Assembly: GCF_003855095.1 (NCBI RefSeq)
Contig: NZ_CP033972.1
Span: 3,224,001-3,288,000, forward strand
Source: Gordonia insulae
GTDB taxonomy: Bacteria > Actinomycetota > Actinomycetes > Mycobacteriales > Mycobacteriaceae
Direction: 5' to 3'
DNA length: 64,000 bases
The translations under genes were made by a program, and so were the position numbers. Below the pieces are notes generated by a model. The model was not told the origin of the DNA. It saw only the letters and a program-made list of their open reading frames with translations, and did no database searches. Below are positions 1-7,727 of the stretch, piece after piece (position 1 is the stretch's first letter; each line of letters begins with the position of its first letter).

Positions 1-215
1 AGCCATTCGGCGACCGGGAACACCGCGGCCATGACGACCGGCACCAGTAGGTCCGCGAGTCCCCATCCGCCGATCCACACGCGGGCGACGACGGCCGCCA
101 CCAGGAACACCGAGATCATCCACGGCGACGGATGCCTGACGAACTCGGCGAACGCCGAACGCAATGTCACCTTCCGGCGGGACGTCCGCGCCGTCGTGTT
201 GACCGATTCCGACAT
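1..215 (-). CDS. N-terminal fragment of a membrane protein, possibly fatty-acid hydroxylase/sterol desaturase family
   Basis: Only about 71 codons lie inside the window; the gene runs off the left edge. It starts at an ATG at 215 and reads MSESVNTTARTS, then a basic stretch, the string EFVRHPSPWM, and two hydrophobic segments (about residues 33-46 and 50-69) ending in FPVAEW. A polar N-terminus, a RHPSPW motif and a short helix pair resemble the opening of actinobacterial fatty-acid hydroxylase/sterol desaturase proteins, but the catalytic histidine boxes would lie outside the window, so the family call is tentative. The FadR-type regulator gene ends 12 bp upstream on the same strand, so the two are probably co-transcribed. 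Confidence 0.5.
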   Translation of the reverse strand, partial: MSESVNTTARTSRRKVTLRSAFAEFVRHPSPWMISVFLVAAVVARVWIGGWGLADLLVPVVMAAVFPVAEW

Positions 216-227
216 CTGTTGCCTCCG

Positions 228-968
228 TTACCGATTCACACCGTCTGAGGTATCGGCCGCCAGCGCCTCGCACAGTGCCAGCAGCGCCTCGGTCGCCGGC
301 GCGAGCAGGGCGCGCGCCGCATCCTCGGCCTCGGTGGGACGGCGATCCTCGATCGCGTCGACCACCCTGCCGTACCCGGCGACATTGCCCACCTCGGGTT
401 CGAGTACCGCGGCGAGCGCGGGCAGAGCGGGCTCGTAGGCGGCGCGCAACGAGTTGTACATCAGCCGGAACGCGATCGAATCGGCCGCGTCGATCACCCG
501 GCTCCAGAACTCGAGCGCGATCACCTGCTGCGCGATCGGATCGGACTCGGCGGCCAGGTGCGCCACACAGTCCCGCATCGGCGCGACCGCGTCGTGGTCG
601 GCGCGGCGCGCCGCCAGCTCGGCGACCTTGGGCCCCACCAGCGCCCGCGCCTCGACGATGGACCGCGCGACCGCGGGGTCCAGCTCTCCGTTGCGGACCA
701 GCAGTCGCGGCAGGAGGTCGAGCCCGCCGGAGGACGCCGGGTCGAGCACCCGAGTGCCTTGCCCCTGCCGGATCGACACGAGGCCGGCACCCGCGACCCG
801 ACGCAGCGCCTCCCGCACCGCGGGCCTCGACACCCCGAGCATCCGCGCGAGTTCCCGCTCGCTCGGCAGGGTGTCGCCCGCGGGGAGGTCCCCGGACAGC
901 ACCCCCTCGACGATCTGCTCGTAGACATCCTCGGGGACGCTGCGGGGTGCGATCGGCTCGAACGGCAT
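228..968 (-). CDS. GntR/FadR-family (FCD) transcriptional regulator
   Basis: About 246 residues. The N-terminal winged helix-turn-helix (about residues 10-75) carries the GntR hallmarks LPSERELARMLGVSRPAVREALRR and a GLVSIRQGQGT wing. The rest is an all-helical FCD ligand domain typical of the FadR subfamily, which senses small carboxylates or acyl-CoAs. I chose the ATG at 968; a GTG three codons upstream (977) is possible and neither has a strong ribosome site. It reads into the truncated membrane-protein gene with a 12-bp gap. A FadR-like palindrome (1006-1016) lies just upstream and suggests autoregulation. The effector cannot be told from sequence. Confidence 0.9.
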   Translation of the reverse strand: MPFEPIAPRSVPEDVYEQIVEGVLSGDLPAGDTLPSERELARMLGVSRPAVREALRRVAGAGLVSIRQGQGTRVLDPASSGGLDLLPRLLVRNGELDPAVARSIVEARALVGPKVAELAARRADHDAVAPMRDCVAHLAAESDPIAQQVIALEFWSRVIDAADSIAFRLMYNSLRAAYEPALPALAAVLEPEVGNVAGYGRVVDAIEDRRPTEAEDAARALLAPATEALLALCEALAADTSDGVNR

Positions 969-1005
969 GCCGGTCACGCTACGACTCGGCGGTCAGGTGG
1001 TCAAG

Positions 1006-1016
1006 TGGTCAGACCA
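1006..1016. promoter_or_regulatory. Candidate FadR/GntR operator TGGTCAGACCA
   Basis: TGGTCAGACCA is an inverted repeat (TGGT/ACCA) 38 bp upstream of the FadR-type regulator start. FadR-subfamily operators have a TGGT-N3-ACCA-like core, so this is a plausible autoregulatory site. Inference only. The rest of the 978-1216 gap shows no further clear element. Confidence 0.45.
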
Positions 1017-1216
1017 GTAGGTGGCAGACCGTCGGTGGCGCTGCCGCTGTCGCCCACCACAGCCTTCGGGGATCGCGGCGGCTGCTGGCATCGGCGAAGT
1101 TCGGCCCCGTGAGCGTCCGCCGAGGGGATATCCCCTCGGCCGGCCCTGAGGGAGCAGATCTCAGCAGCCGGAAACCCGCCGACACCTCGGAAGCACCGAC
1201 CATGACCCCGGTCGGG

Positions 1217-2713
1217 TCAGCGCAAGGACTCCAGCAGCCGCAGCCAGACCTCACTGACCGTCGGATACGACGGGACCGCGTGCCACAGGCGATCGACGGT
1301 CACCTCGCCGACCACCGCGACCGTCGCCGAATGAACGAGCTCGGCGGTTTCGGCGCCGACGAACGTGGCACCGACCAGGACGTCACGCGATCGGTCGATG
1401 ACGAGCTTCGCGTGACCCGCGTAGTCGGGCGAGACGAGATAGGAGCCGGCGACCGCGATGTCCGTTTCCGCGATCACCACGTCGATACCGTCGTCGCGGG
1501 CCTGCGCCTCCGTCCGCCCGACCGAGGCCATCTCCGGCCGGGTGAACACCACCTGCGGGATGGCGTCACGATCGGCCGACGCGGTGAATCGTGCGCCGTC
1601 GAGCGGATGCCCCTCGGCGCGCGCGGCGATCACGTCGCCGGCCACGCGGCCCTGGTACTTGCCCATGTGGGTCAGTGCGACCCGCCCGTTGACGTCACCG
1701 ACGGCATAGAGCCACGGGTGACCGGGGACGCCCATGTGGTCATCCACGCGCAGCGGACCTGTGCTCTCGATGCCCAGCACGTCGAGACCGAGATCGGTTG
1801 TCGCCGGCGACCTTCCGGCGGCCACCAGGATCTCGTCGACGTCGAGCACCGAGCTGCCGGCGCCCTCGTCCACCGTCACCCGCGCCGGACCGCCGTGGAT
1901 GTGCCCGTAACCGGTGTCCGCGACGTCGGGCCGCTCGACGGCCGAGATCTGCGCACCGAACCGGATGTCGACGCCGCGCCGGGCCAGTCCCGTGGCGACC
2001 TGCTCGCCCACGAACGGTTCCGCCTTGGGCAGCAGACGGTCACCCCGGATCACCATCGTCAGGTCCCGGACCCCGAGGTCGAGCAGCCAGGTGACCGCCT
2101 CGCACGCGACGACCCCGCCGCCGAGCACCACCATCCGTTCCGGGACCTCGACCATGTTGGTCGCATCCCGCGACGTCCAGGGCCGCGCCTCCCGCAGTCC
2201 CGGGATCGGCGGCACCGACGCCGTGCTGCCGGTCGCCACCACCACCGCCTCGCGCGCGACGATCCGGCGGTCGAATCCCCCGTCACTTCGCTCGCCCCGG
2301 CCACTCTCCCCGCCATCCCCCACCGCGACCTCCCGCTCACCGACGATCCGGCCGTGTCCCCGGATGACCTCGATGCCCGCGCCGGACGCCCAGTCGACCT
2401 GCGAGCTGTCGTCGCGCCGGTGGGTGATGGTGTCGCGCCACCCGAGGACCGCGGTGACGTCGGGGGTCGGGTTGCTCAACTGCTCGCGCGCCCCCGGCAA
2501 TCCGGCCGCGGCGGCGAGGGCGGCGCCCGGACCGAGCAGCCCCTTGCTCGGCATGCACGCCCAATAGGAACACTCACCCCCGACGAGTTCGTGTTCGATG
2601 ATCGCCGCGGTGCGATCGCTGCCCCTGATGGCGTAGTCGGCGGCGTTCTCGCCGACCGGTCCGCCGCCGATCACGACGACGTCATATGTGCTGATGTCGG
2701 TTGCTCCGGTCAT
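1217..2713 (-). CDS. FAD-dependent pyridine nucleotide-disulfide oxidoreductase (lipoamide dehydrogenase/mercuric reductase superfamily)
   Basis: About 498 residues from the ATG at 2713; an in-frame extension to 2779 lacks family similarity. FAD-binding GGGPVG is at residues 17-22. A redox pair C48-X4-C53 (GECSYWACMPSK) marks the disulfide reductase class. A second Rossmann motif, VLGGGVVACE, binds NAD(P)H, and the C-terminal HAVPSYPTVSE keeps the His and Glu of the partner-subunit active site. It probably acts as a soluble homodimer passing electrons from NAD(P)H to a disulfide or quinone-like acceptor; the substrate is unknown. It is transcribed divergently from the M13 peptidase gene across a short gap. 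No lipoyl-complex genes are adjacent, so a dedicated E3 role is unlikely. Confidence 0.88.
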   Translation of the reverse strand: MTGATDISTYDVVVIGGGPVGENAADYAIRGSDRTAAIIEHELVGGECSYWACMPSKGLLGPGAALAAAAGLPGAREQLSNPTPDVTAVLGWRDTITHRRDDSSQVDWASGAGIEVIRGHGRIVGEREVAVGDGGESGRGERSDGGFDRRIVAREAVVVATGSTASVPPIPGLREARPWTSRDATNMVEVPERMVVLGGGVVACEAVTWLLDLGVRDLTMVIRGDRLLPKAEPFVGEQVATGLARRGVDIRFGAQISAVERPDVADTGYGHIHGGPARVTVDEGAGSSVLDVDEILVAAGRSPATTDLGLDVLGIESTGPLRVDDHMGVPGHPWLYAVGDVNGRVALTHMGKYQGRVAGDVIAARAEGHPLDGARFTASADRDAIPQVVFTRPEMASVGRTEAQARDDGIDVVIAETDIAVAGSYLVSPDYAGHAKLVIDRSRDVLVGATFVGAETAELVHSATVAVVGEVTVDRLWHAVPSYPTVSEVWLRLLESLR

Positions 2714-2788
2714 GCCACCACCGTAGAGCGATTCAGCTACGCGCAGAGCGGGCTGACGAATCCCCGGATGCAGTGCCAAGATGGGCGG

Positions 2789-4777
2789 GTGACCGCTTCA
2801 CAGACTGACACCACGCCCGAATCCGGTATCGATCTCAGCTGGGTCGACGCCGGCACCCGCGTCCAGGACGACCTGTTCGCCCACGTGAACGGCAAGTGGC
2901 TGGAGAGCCACGTGATCCCCGACGACCGGTCGGTGGACGGCGCCTTCCACGTGCTGCGCGACCGCGCCGAGGAGAACGTGCGCGACATCATCACCGCCTG
3001 TGCCGGTTCCGATCCGGAGAGCGGGACCGACGCCCAGAAGATCGGCGACCTGTACGCGTCCTTCATGGACACCGACCACATCGACGCCCTCGGCATCGGA
3101 CCGATCAGCGGCGAGCTGGACAAGATCGCGGCCATCACGTCGACCGACGAGTTGAGCACCCGCATCGGTCGGCTCCAGCGACATGGCGTCGGGGGACTCT
3201 TCGGCCTCTACGTCGACACCGATGCCAAACAGTCCGACCGCTACCTCGTGCATCTCGTGCAGTCCGGCCTCGGGCTGCCCGACGAGTCCTACTACCGAGA
3301 GGACAAGCACGCCGAGACCCGGGATGCCTACGTCGCGCACGTCGGCCGGATGTTCACGCTGGCCGGGTTCGACGACGCGCCGGCCCGCGCACAGACCATT
3401 CTCGATCTGGAGACGGCGCTGGCCGCCCATCATTGGGACGTCGTGCGCCGCCGCGACGCCGACCTCACCTACAACCTGATGTCCCTCGCCGACTTCACCG
3501 AGGCGGCAGGCACATTCGGTGTCGATGCATGGCTCGGCGGACTCGGCACCACCGGCGACGCCACCTTCGCCCAGATCGTCGTCGGACAGCCGTCCTTCGT
3601 CAGCGGCGCGGCCGAGTTGATCGCATCGCGTCCGCTCGAGGACTGGAAGACCTGGCTGACCTGGCGCCTGCTGCGGTCGGCCGCCGGCTACCTGTCGTCG
3701 GAGTTCGTCGACGAGAATTTCGACTTCTACGGTCGTACGCTCACCGGCGCCGAATCGATCCGCGATCGCTGGAAGCGCGGCGTCGGCTTCGTCGAGGACG
3801 CGATGGGGTTCGCCGTCGGAAAGCTGTACGTCGACAAGCACTTCGGGCCCGACGCGAAGGCTCGGATGGACGAACTGATCGACAACCTGGTCGCCGCCTA
3901 CCGCCGCAACATCTCCGATCTAGACTGGATGACCCCGGCCACCCGGGAGAAGGCGCTCGCCAAGCTGGGCAAGTTCACCCCCAAGATCGGTTTCCCGGCC
4001 CACTGGCGCGACTACGGCGCCCTGACCGTCGACCGCGGAGACCTGATCGGGAACGTCGCGCGCGCTTCGTCGTTCGAGCAGGATCGGGAGTTCGCCAAGA
4101 TCGGCCGCCCGGTCGATCACGACGAGTGGTTCATGACGCCGCAGACCGTCAACGCCTATTACAACCCGGGCATGAACGAGATCGTGTTCCCGGCCGCGAT
4201 CCTGCAGCCGCCGTTCTTCGACCCCGACGCCGACGACGCCGCCAACTACGGCGGGATCGGCGCGGTCATCGGGCACGAGATCGGCCACGGGTTCGACGAC
4301 CAGGGTGCCAAGTACGACGGTGACGGCAATCTCGTCGACTGGTGGACCGACGACGATCGAACCGAATTCTCCGCGCGCACACGCAAATTGATCGACCAGT
4401 ACAGCGAGTTCACGCCGGACGGCCTGGCCGACGAGTACAAGGTCAACGGCGAGTTCACCATCGGCGAGAACATCGGCGACCTGGGCGGCCTATCGATCGC
4501 GCTAGTCGCCTACCGGCTCGCGACGGAGGGCACCACACCCCCGGATATCGACGGCCTGTCCGGTGTCCAGCGGGTCTTCTACAGCTGGGCCCAGATCTGG
4601 CGGACCAAGACCCGCGACGCCGAGGCGATCCGACGGCTGTCGATCGACCCGCACTCCCCGCCCGAGTTCCGGTGCAACGGAGTGGTCCGCAACATCGACG
4701 CGTTCTACGACGCGTTCGACGTGACCCCCGGGGACCAGCTCTTCCTCGACAGAGCTGATCGCGTGCACATCTGGTGA
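2789..4777 (+). CDS. M13-family zinc metallopeptidase (Zmp1/neprilysin-like)
   Basis: 662 residues from the GTG at 2789, almost the length of Mycobacterium tuberculosis Zmp1. An ATG at 2768 would add seven residues. The zinc site is HEIGH at residues 496-500, followed by the M13 third ligand in GENIGDLGG. NAYYNP and the C-terminal CNGVVRNIDAFYDAF are further M13 signatures. No signal peptide is visible, as for actinobacterial Zmp1 proteins, which are soluble enzymes cleaving peptides. The last codons overlap the potassium-channel gene by 4 bp (GTGA), implying translational coupling. The physiological substrate is not predictable. Confidence 0.95.
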   Translation: MTASQTDTTPESGIDLSWVDAGTRVQDDLFAHVNGKWLESHVIPDDRSVDGAFHVLRDRAEENVRDIITACAGSDPESGTDAQKIGDLYASFMDTDHIDALGIGPISGELDKIAAITSTDELSTRIGRLQRHGVGGLFGLYVDTDAKQSDRYLVHLVQSGLGLPDESYYREDKHAETRDAYVAHVGRMFTLAGFDDAPARAQTILDLETALAAHHWDVVRRRDADLTYNLMSLADFTEAAGTFGVDAWLGGLGTTGDATFAQIVVGQPSFVSGAAELIASRPLEDWKTWLTWRLLRSAAGYLSSEFVDENFDFYGRTLTGAESIRDRWKRGVGFVEDAMGFAVGKLYVDKHFGPDAKARMDELIDNLVAAYRRNISDLDWMTPATREKALAKLGKFTPKIGFPAHWRDYGALTVDRGDLIGNVARASSFEQDREFAKIGRPVDHDEWFMTPQTVNAYYNPGMNEIVFPAAILQPPFFDPDADDAANYGGIGAVIGHEIGHGFDDQGAKYDGDGNLVDWWTDDDRTEFSARTRKLIDQYSEFTPDGLADEYKVNGEFTIGENIGDLGGLSIALVAYRLATEGTTPPDIDGLSGVQRVFYSWAQIWRTKTRDAEAIRRLSIDPHSPPEFRCNGVVRNIDAFYDAFDVTPGDQLFLDRADRVHIW

Positions 4778-5331
4778 ACGCCGACGACCTCTCGCGCGGC
4801 CCGCAGGACTCGGCCGCACCGGTACCCGGGCTGCGCGAGGGGGTCGGGCGTCGCCAGGTCACCCTGGCGATCGTGCGGCCGATCATCGCGGCCACGATCC
4901 TGCTGACCGGCTACTTCCTCTTGCCGATCGCCAAGGAGAGCTCGGCGAACCTGATCGGACTCACCATCGGCGCCGCGTTACTGATCGCCTTCTGTGGCTG
5001 GGAGATCCGACATTTCGTGCATTCGGAGTTCCCGGTCGCCACGGCCATCGAGATGCTCGTGGCGATCGCCGCCCTCTACATCGTCGCGTTCGCGACGACG
5101 TACTACCTCTTCTCGGAGTACGGGCACGGCAGCTTCAACGAACACCTGACCCGGATCGATGCGCTGTATTTCTGCCTGACCGTCTTCACCACAACGGGTT
5201 TCGGCGACATCGCGGCCGATTCCCAATCGGCCCGGGTGGCCGTGTCGATTCAGATGGCCAGCACGCTGGTCCTGCTCGGTCTGGGTCTCCGGTTCCTCAA
5301 CCTGCTGGTGAACGCGCGCGTGCGGCGCTGA
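4774..5331 (+). CDS. Potassium channel-family membrane protein (single pore domain)
   Basis: 185 residues starting at a GTG that overlaps the stop of the peptidase gene. Hydrophobic segments lie near residues 28-48, 53-70, 85-105 and 140-180. The pore loop FTTTGFGDIA contains a potassium-filter-like TTGFGD sequence between the last two helices, the arrangement of ion-channel 2 domains. No cytoplasmic RCK or cyclic-nucleotide domain follows, so it would act as a simple tetrameric cation channel in the membrane. The filter has GFG instead of GYG; GFG occurs in genuine K+ channels. The overlap with the M13 peptidase suggests shared expression, but no known functional link. Confidence 0.85.
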   Translation: MNADDLSRGPQDSAAPVPGLREGVGRRQVTLAIVRPIIAATILLTGYFLLPIAKESSANLIGLTIGAALLIAFCGWEIRHFVHSEFPVATAIEMLVAIAALYIVAFATTYYLFSEYGHGSFNEHLTRIDALYFCLTVFTTTGFGDIAADSQSARVAVSIQMASTLVLLGLGLRFLNLLVNARVRR

Positions 5332-5380
5332 CCGGAGCACCCCGGCCGTCGCGGCAACCAGAGGTCCTACGCTGGCCGAC

Positions 5381-6379
5381 GTGACCATGCACCACAACAC
5401 GGTGCCCGACGTCTGGTCGTCGTGGACGGCGACCCCGCTCGTCTGGGCACTCCTGGCAATCGCGACGCTCTGCTATCTCCTCGCCGTTCGCCGCGCCGAC
5501 CACTGGCCGCAGGTGCGCACCGTGTGCTGGTTCGTCGCGATCGCCGGATTCGTCGTCGCACTCAACTCCGGCCTCGCGACATTCGCCCACCATCTGTTCT
5601 GGGCGCACATGGTGGTGCACCTGGTGATGATCACCGTGATCCCGGTGTTCCTGGTGTTCGCACAACCGATCCGGTTGGCCACGGTCGCCCTCGACCGGCG
5701 CGGCGCGCGTCGCGTCGAACGATTCATGGACAGCCGCGCCATACGGTTCGTGACGGCGCCCTACCTCACGGTCCCCCTGTACACCGCCGTGCTGGTGCTC
5801 ACGCACCTCACCGGTTTCCAACAGCGGATGGCCGAGCACATGTGGATCCACGACGCCGAACTCGTGCTCTACCTGGTGAGCGGCTACCTGATGCTGCTAC
5901 CACTCATCGGCGACGAGCTCACCGGCCACGACTACACGTACCTGGTCAGGTTCGCCACCTTGTTGCTGTCGATGGGTGCGGACACGTTTGTCGGCGTCAT
6001 CCTCATGCTGACCGGCTACGACCTGGCCCCGGGTTTCGCGCAGTCCCGGATGGGCTGGCCCGCACACGCGATCCTCAACCCGTCCGCGATGAACGACCAG
6101 AGCGCCGCCGGTGCCATCATGTGGTGGGCCGGCGACGGACTGATGATGGTGCTGCTGGTTGTGCTCGCGTGGCAGTGGATCCGGGCCGAGGGACTCGGCC
6201 GGGGACGCCAGGTCTCCGCTGCCGAGCATCTCGGCACCCGGCGCCCGTCGTTCCTCGAATCCGCCCGGCAGGATGCGCTGGGCGCGGAATCCATCCGCGT
6301 CGACGACGATGATGCCGCGCTGGCCGCCTACAACGCGCGGCTGGCCGCCCTGAACGGACACAGCGCCCGCGAGAGGTGA
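5381..6379 (+). CDS. CtaG-type cytochrome c oxidase assembly family membrane protein
   Basis: 332 residues from a GTG (an ATG two codons later is an alternative). It has about seven to nine hydrophobic helices and conserved histidines in the pattern FAHHLFWAHMVVHLVM, typical of the caa3-oxidase assembly factor CtaG family of actinobacteria, proposed to help insert copper into oxidase subunits. The C-terminal ~80 residues are polar and probably cytoplasmic. It follows the channel gene by 49 bp. A strong hairpin overlaps its stop codon and separates it from the convergent alcohol dehydrogenase gene. Copper delivery is family knowledge, not shown here. Confidence 0.85.
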   Translation: MTMHHNTVPDVWSSWTATPLVWALLAIATLCYLLAVRRADHWPQVRTVCWFVAIAGFVVALNSGLATFAHHLFWAHMVVHLVMITVIPVFLVFAQPIRLATVALDRRGARRVERFMDSRAIRFVTAPYLTVPLYTAVLVLTHLTGFQQRMAEHMWIHDAELVLYLVSGYLMLLPLIGDELTGHDYTYLVRFATLLLSMGADTFVGVILMLTGYDLAPGFAQSRMGWPAHAILNPSAMNDQSAAGAIMWWAGDGLMMVLLVVLAWQWIRAEGLGRGRQVSAAEHLGTRRPSFLESARQDALGAESIRVDDDDAALAAYNARLAALNGHSARER

Positions 6380-6395
6380 CCCCTCGCGGGCGCTG
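6361..6395. terminator. Bidirectional hairpin terminator overlapping a stop codon
   Basis: A perfect 13-bp stem (6361-6373 with 6383-6395) and 9-nt loop sits between two convergent genes; the stop codon of the CtaG-like gene lies in the loop. No U-run follows, as is common for terminators in high-GC actinobacteria. Confidence 0.75.
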
Positions 6396-6413
6396 TCCAC
6401 AGAGTGACGACTC

Positions 6414-7541
6414 TCAGTAGTCCTCGTCCTCGTACACCACCATGCCGCGGATGTTGTTGCCCGCCAGCATGTCGTCGTAGGCCTCGTTGATCTGATCCAG
6501 ACGGTAGGTCTGGGTGACGAGGTCGCTGAGGTTGAGCTTCCCGGCGCGGTATTCGTTGAGCAGCGTCGGGACCTGCGTCCGCGGGCTCGCGCCACCGAAG
6601 ATGGCACCCTGCACCCGCTTCTGCAGCAATGTGAGCTCGAAGAGGTTCATCTGCGCGTCGCTGTCCGCGAAGTTGCCCATACCGGTCACGATCACCTGAC
6701 CGCCCTTGCCGGTGAGGCTGAGCGCGGGCTGGATCATCGAGCCGTCGATCTCGCCGACGGTGAGGATGGTCGTGTTGGCCATCTTGCCCCAGCTGATCTC
6801 GCCGATGACGGGCAGCGCCTCCTCCATCGAGGAGAACGTGTGCGTGGCACCCAACTTCTCGGCCATCTGCAGCTTGAACGGCACCGGGTCCACGGCCGCG
6901 ACGATGCGCGCGCCGGCAGCCGCGGCGCCCTGGATCGAGTTGATCCCGACGCCACCGATACCGACCACCACCACGACGTCACCGGCGTGCGTGGCACCGA
7001 TCTCCACCGCCGAACCCCATCCGGTGGCGACACCACAGCCGAGCAACGCGGCTTCCTTCAGGGGGATGTCGTCCTCGATCTTGACCAGGGACGCCTGGTT
7101 CACGGTGATGTAGGGCGCGAATGTGCCGAGCAGACACATCTGCGTGAGTCCCTCACCCGCCGAGGTCTGGGCACGGTGGGTGTTGTCGGAGATGGACAGA
7201 CCGCTCAGCAACCGCGCGCCCTCGTCGCAGAAGTTCTGGTCACCACGCGAACACGGCTCACACACACCACACGCCGGGATGAAGGCGGTGACGACGTGGT
7301 CGCCCTCCTTCAGGTTCGTCACGCCCGGTCCGACCTTGTGCACGATGCCGGCGCCCTCGTGGCCGCCGAGTACCGGGAACGGGACCGGACTGTCGCCGGT
7401 CCGGAGGTGATGATCGGAATGGCACAGGCCCGAGCTGACCAGTTTGACCTGGACCTCACCGGCCACCGGATCTCCGAGCTCGAATTCCTCGATGACCCAC
7501 GGGCCACCTGTTTCGCGGAGAATTGCCCCCTTGGTTTTCAT
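6414..7541 (-). CDS. NDMA-dependent-type zinc alcohol dehydrogenase
   Basis: 375 residues of the medium-chain dehydrogenase family. The catalytic zinc site is built from GLCHSDHH and GGHEGAG, and the structural zinc lobe is CGVCEPCSRGDQNFC. The nucleotide fold has VGIGGVG. The overall sequence matches actinobacterial alcohol dehydrogenases annotated as N,N-dimethyl-4-nitrosoaniline (NDMA)-dependent, which hold NAD(H) tightly and oxidise alcohols or aldehydes with an electron carrier. These enzymes often work with mycofactocin; no mycofactocin genes are in this window. It is divergent from the MMPL gene, with a 186-bp shared upstream region. Confidence 0.9.
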   Translation of the reverse strand: MKTKGAILRETGGPWVIEEFELGDPVAGEVQVKLVSSGLCHSDHHLRTGDSPVPFPVLGGHEGAGIVHKVGPGVTNLKEGDHVVTAFIPACGVCEPCSRGDQNFCDEGARLLSGLSISDNTHRAQTSAGEGLTQMCLLGTFAPYITVNQASLVKIEDDIPLKEAALLGCGVATGWGSAVEIGATHAGDVVVVVGIGGVGINSIQGAAAAGARIVAAVDPVPFKLQMAEKLGATHTFSSMEEALPVIGEISWGKMANTTILTVGEIDGSMIQPALSLTGKGGQVIVTGMGNFADSDAQMNLFELTLLQKRVQGAIFGGASPRTQVPTLLNEYRAGKLNLSDLVTQTYRLDQINEAYDDMLAGNNIRGMVVYEDEDY

Positions 7542-7727
7542 CGCGCTCCCCTTTCTCGTGACAGCACTGTGCGATCTGACTCACATCGTTGCCCCATATG
7601 CACCAGTGCGCATACGAAATGGTTAGTCACGTTGCCGCGGTGTACTTTTCGGCACGAGACGGTCGCACCCCGATGACACGGCCACCGCCACCGATGTCAG
7701 ACAAGCCGGACATGCGAGTATGGCCAC

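Noticed and set aside
275..2788. Very long open frame on the plus strand through the GntR and flavoprotein genes
   Set aside because: It is the antisense shadow of two well-supported minus-strand genes; composition is Arg/Pro-rich with no domain. Only its final part (from 2789) is the M13 peptidase.
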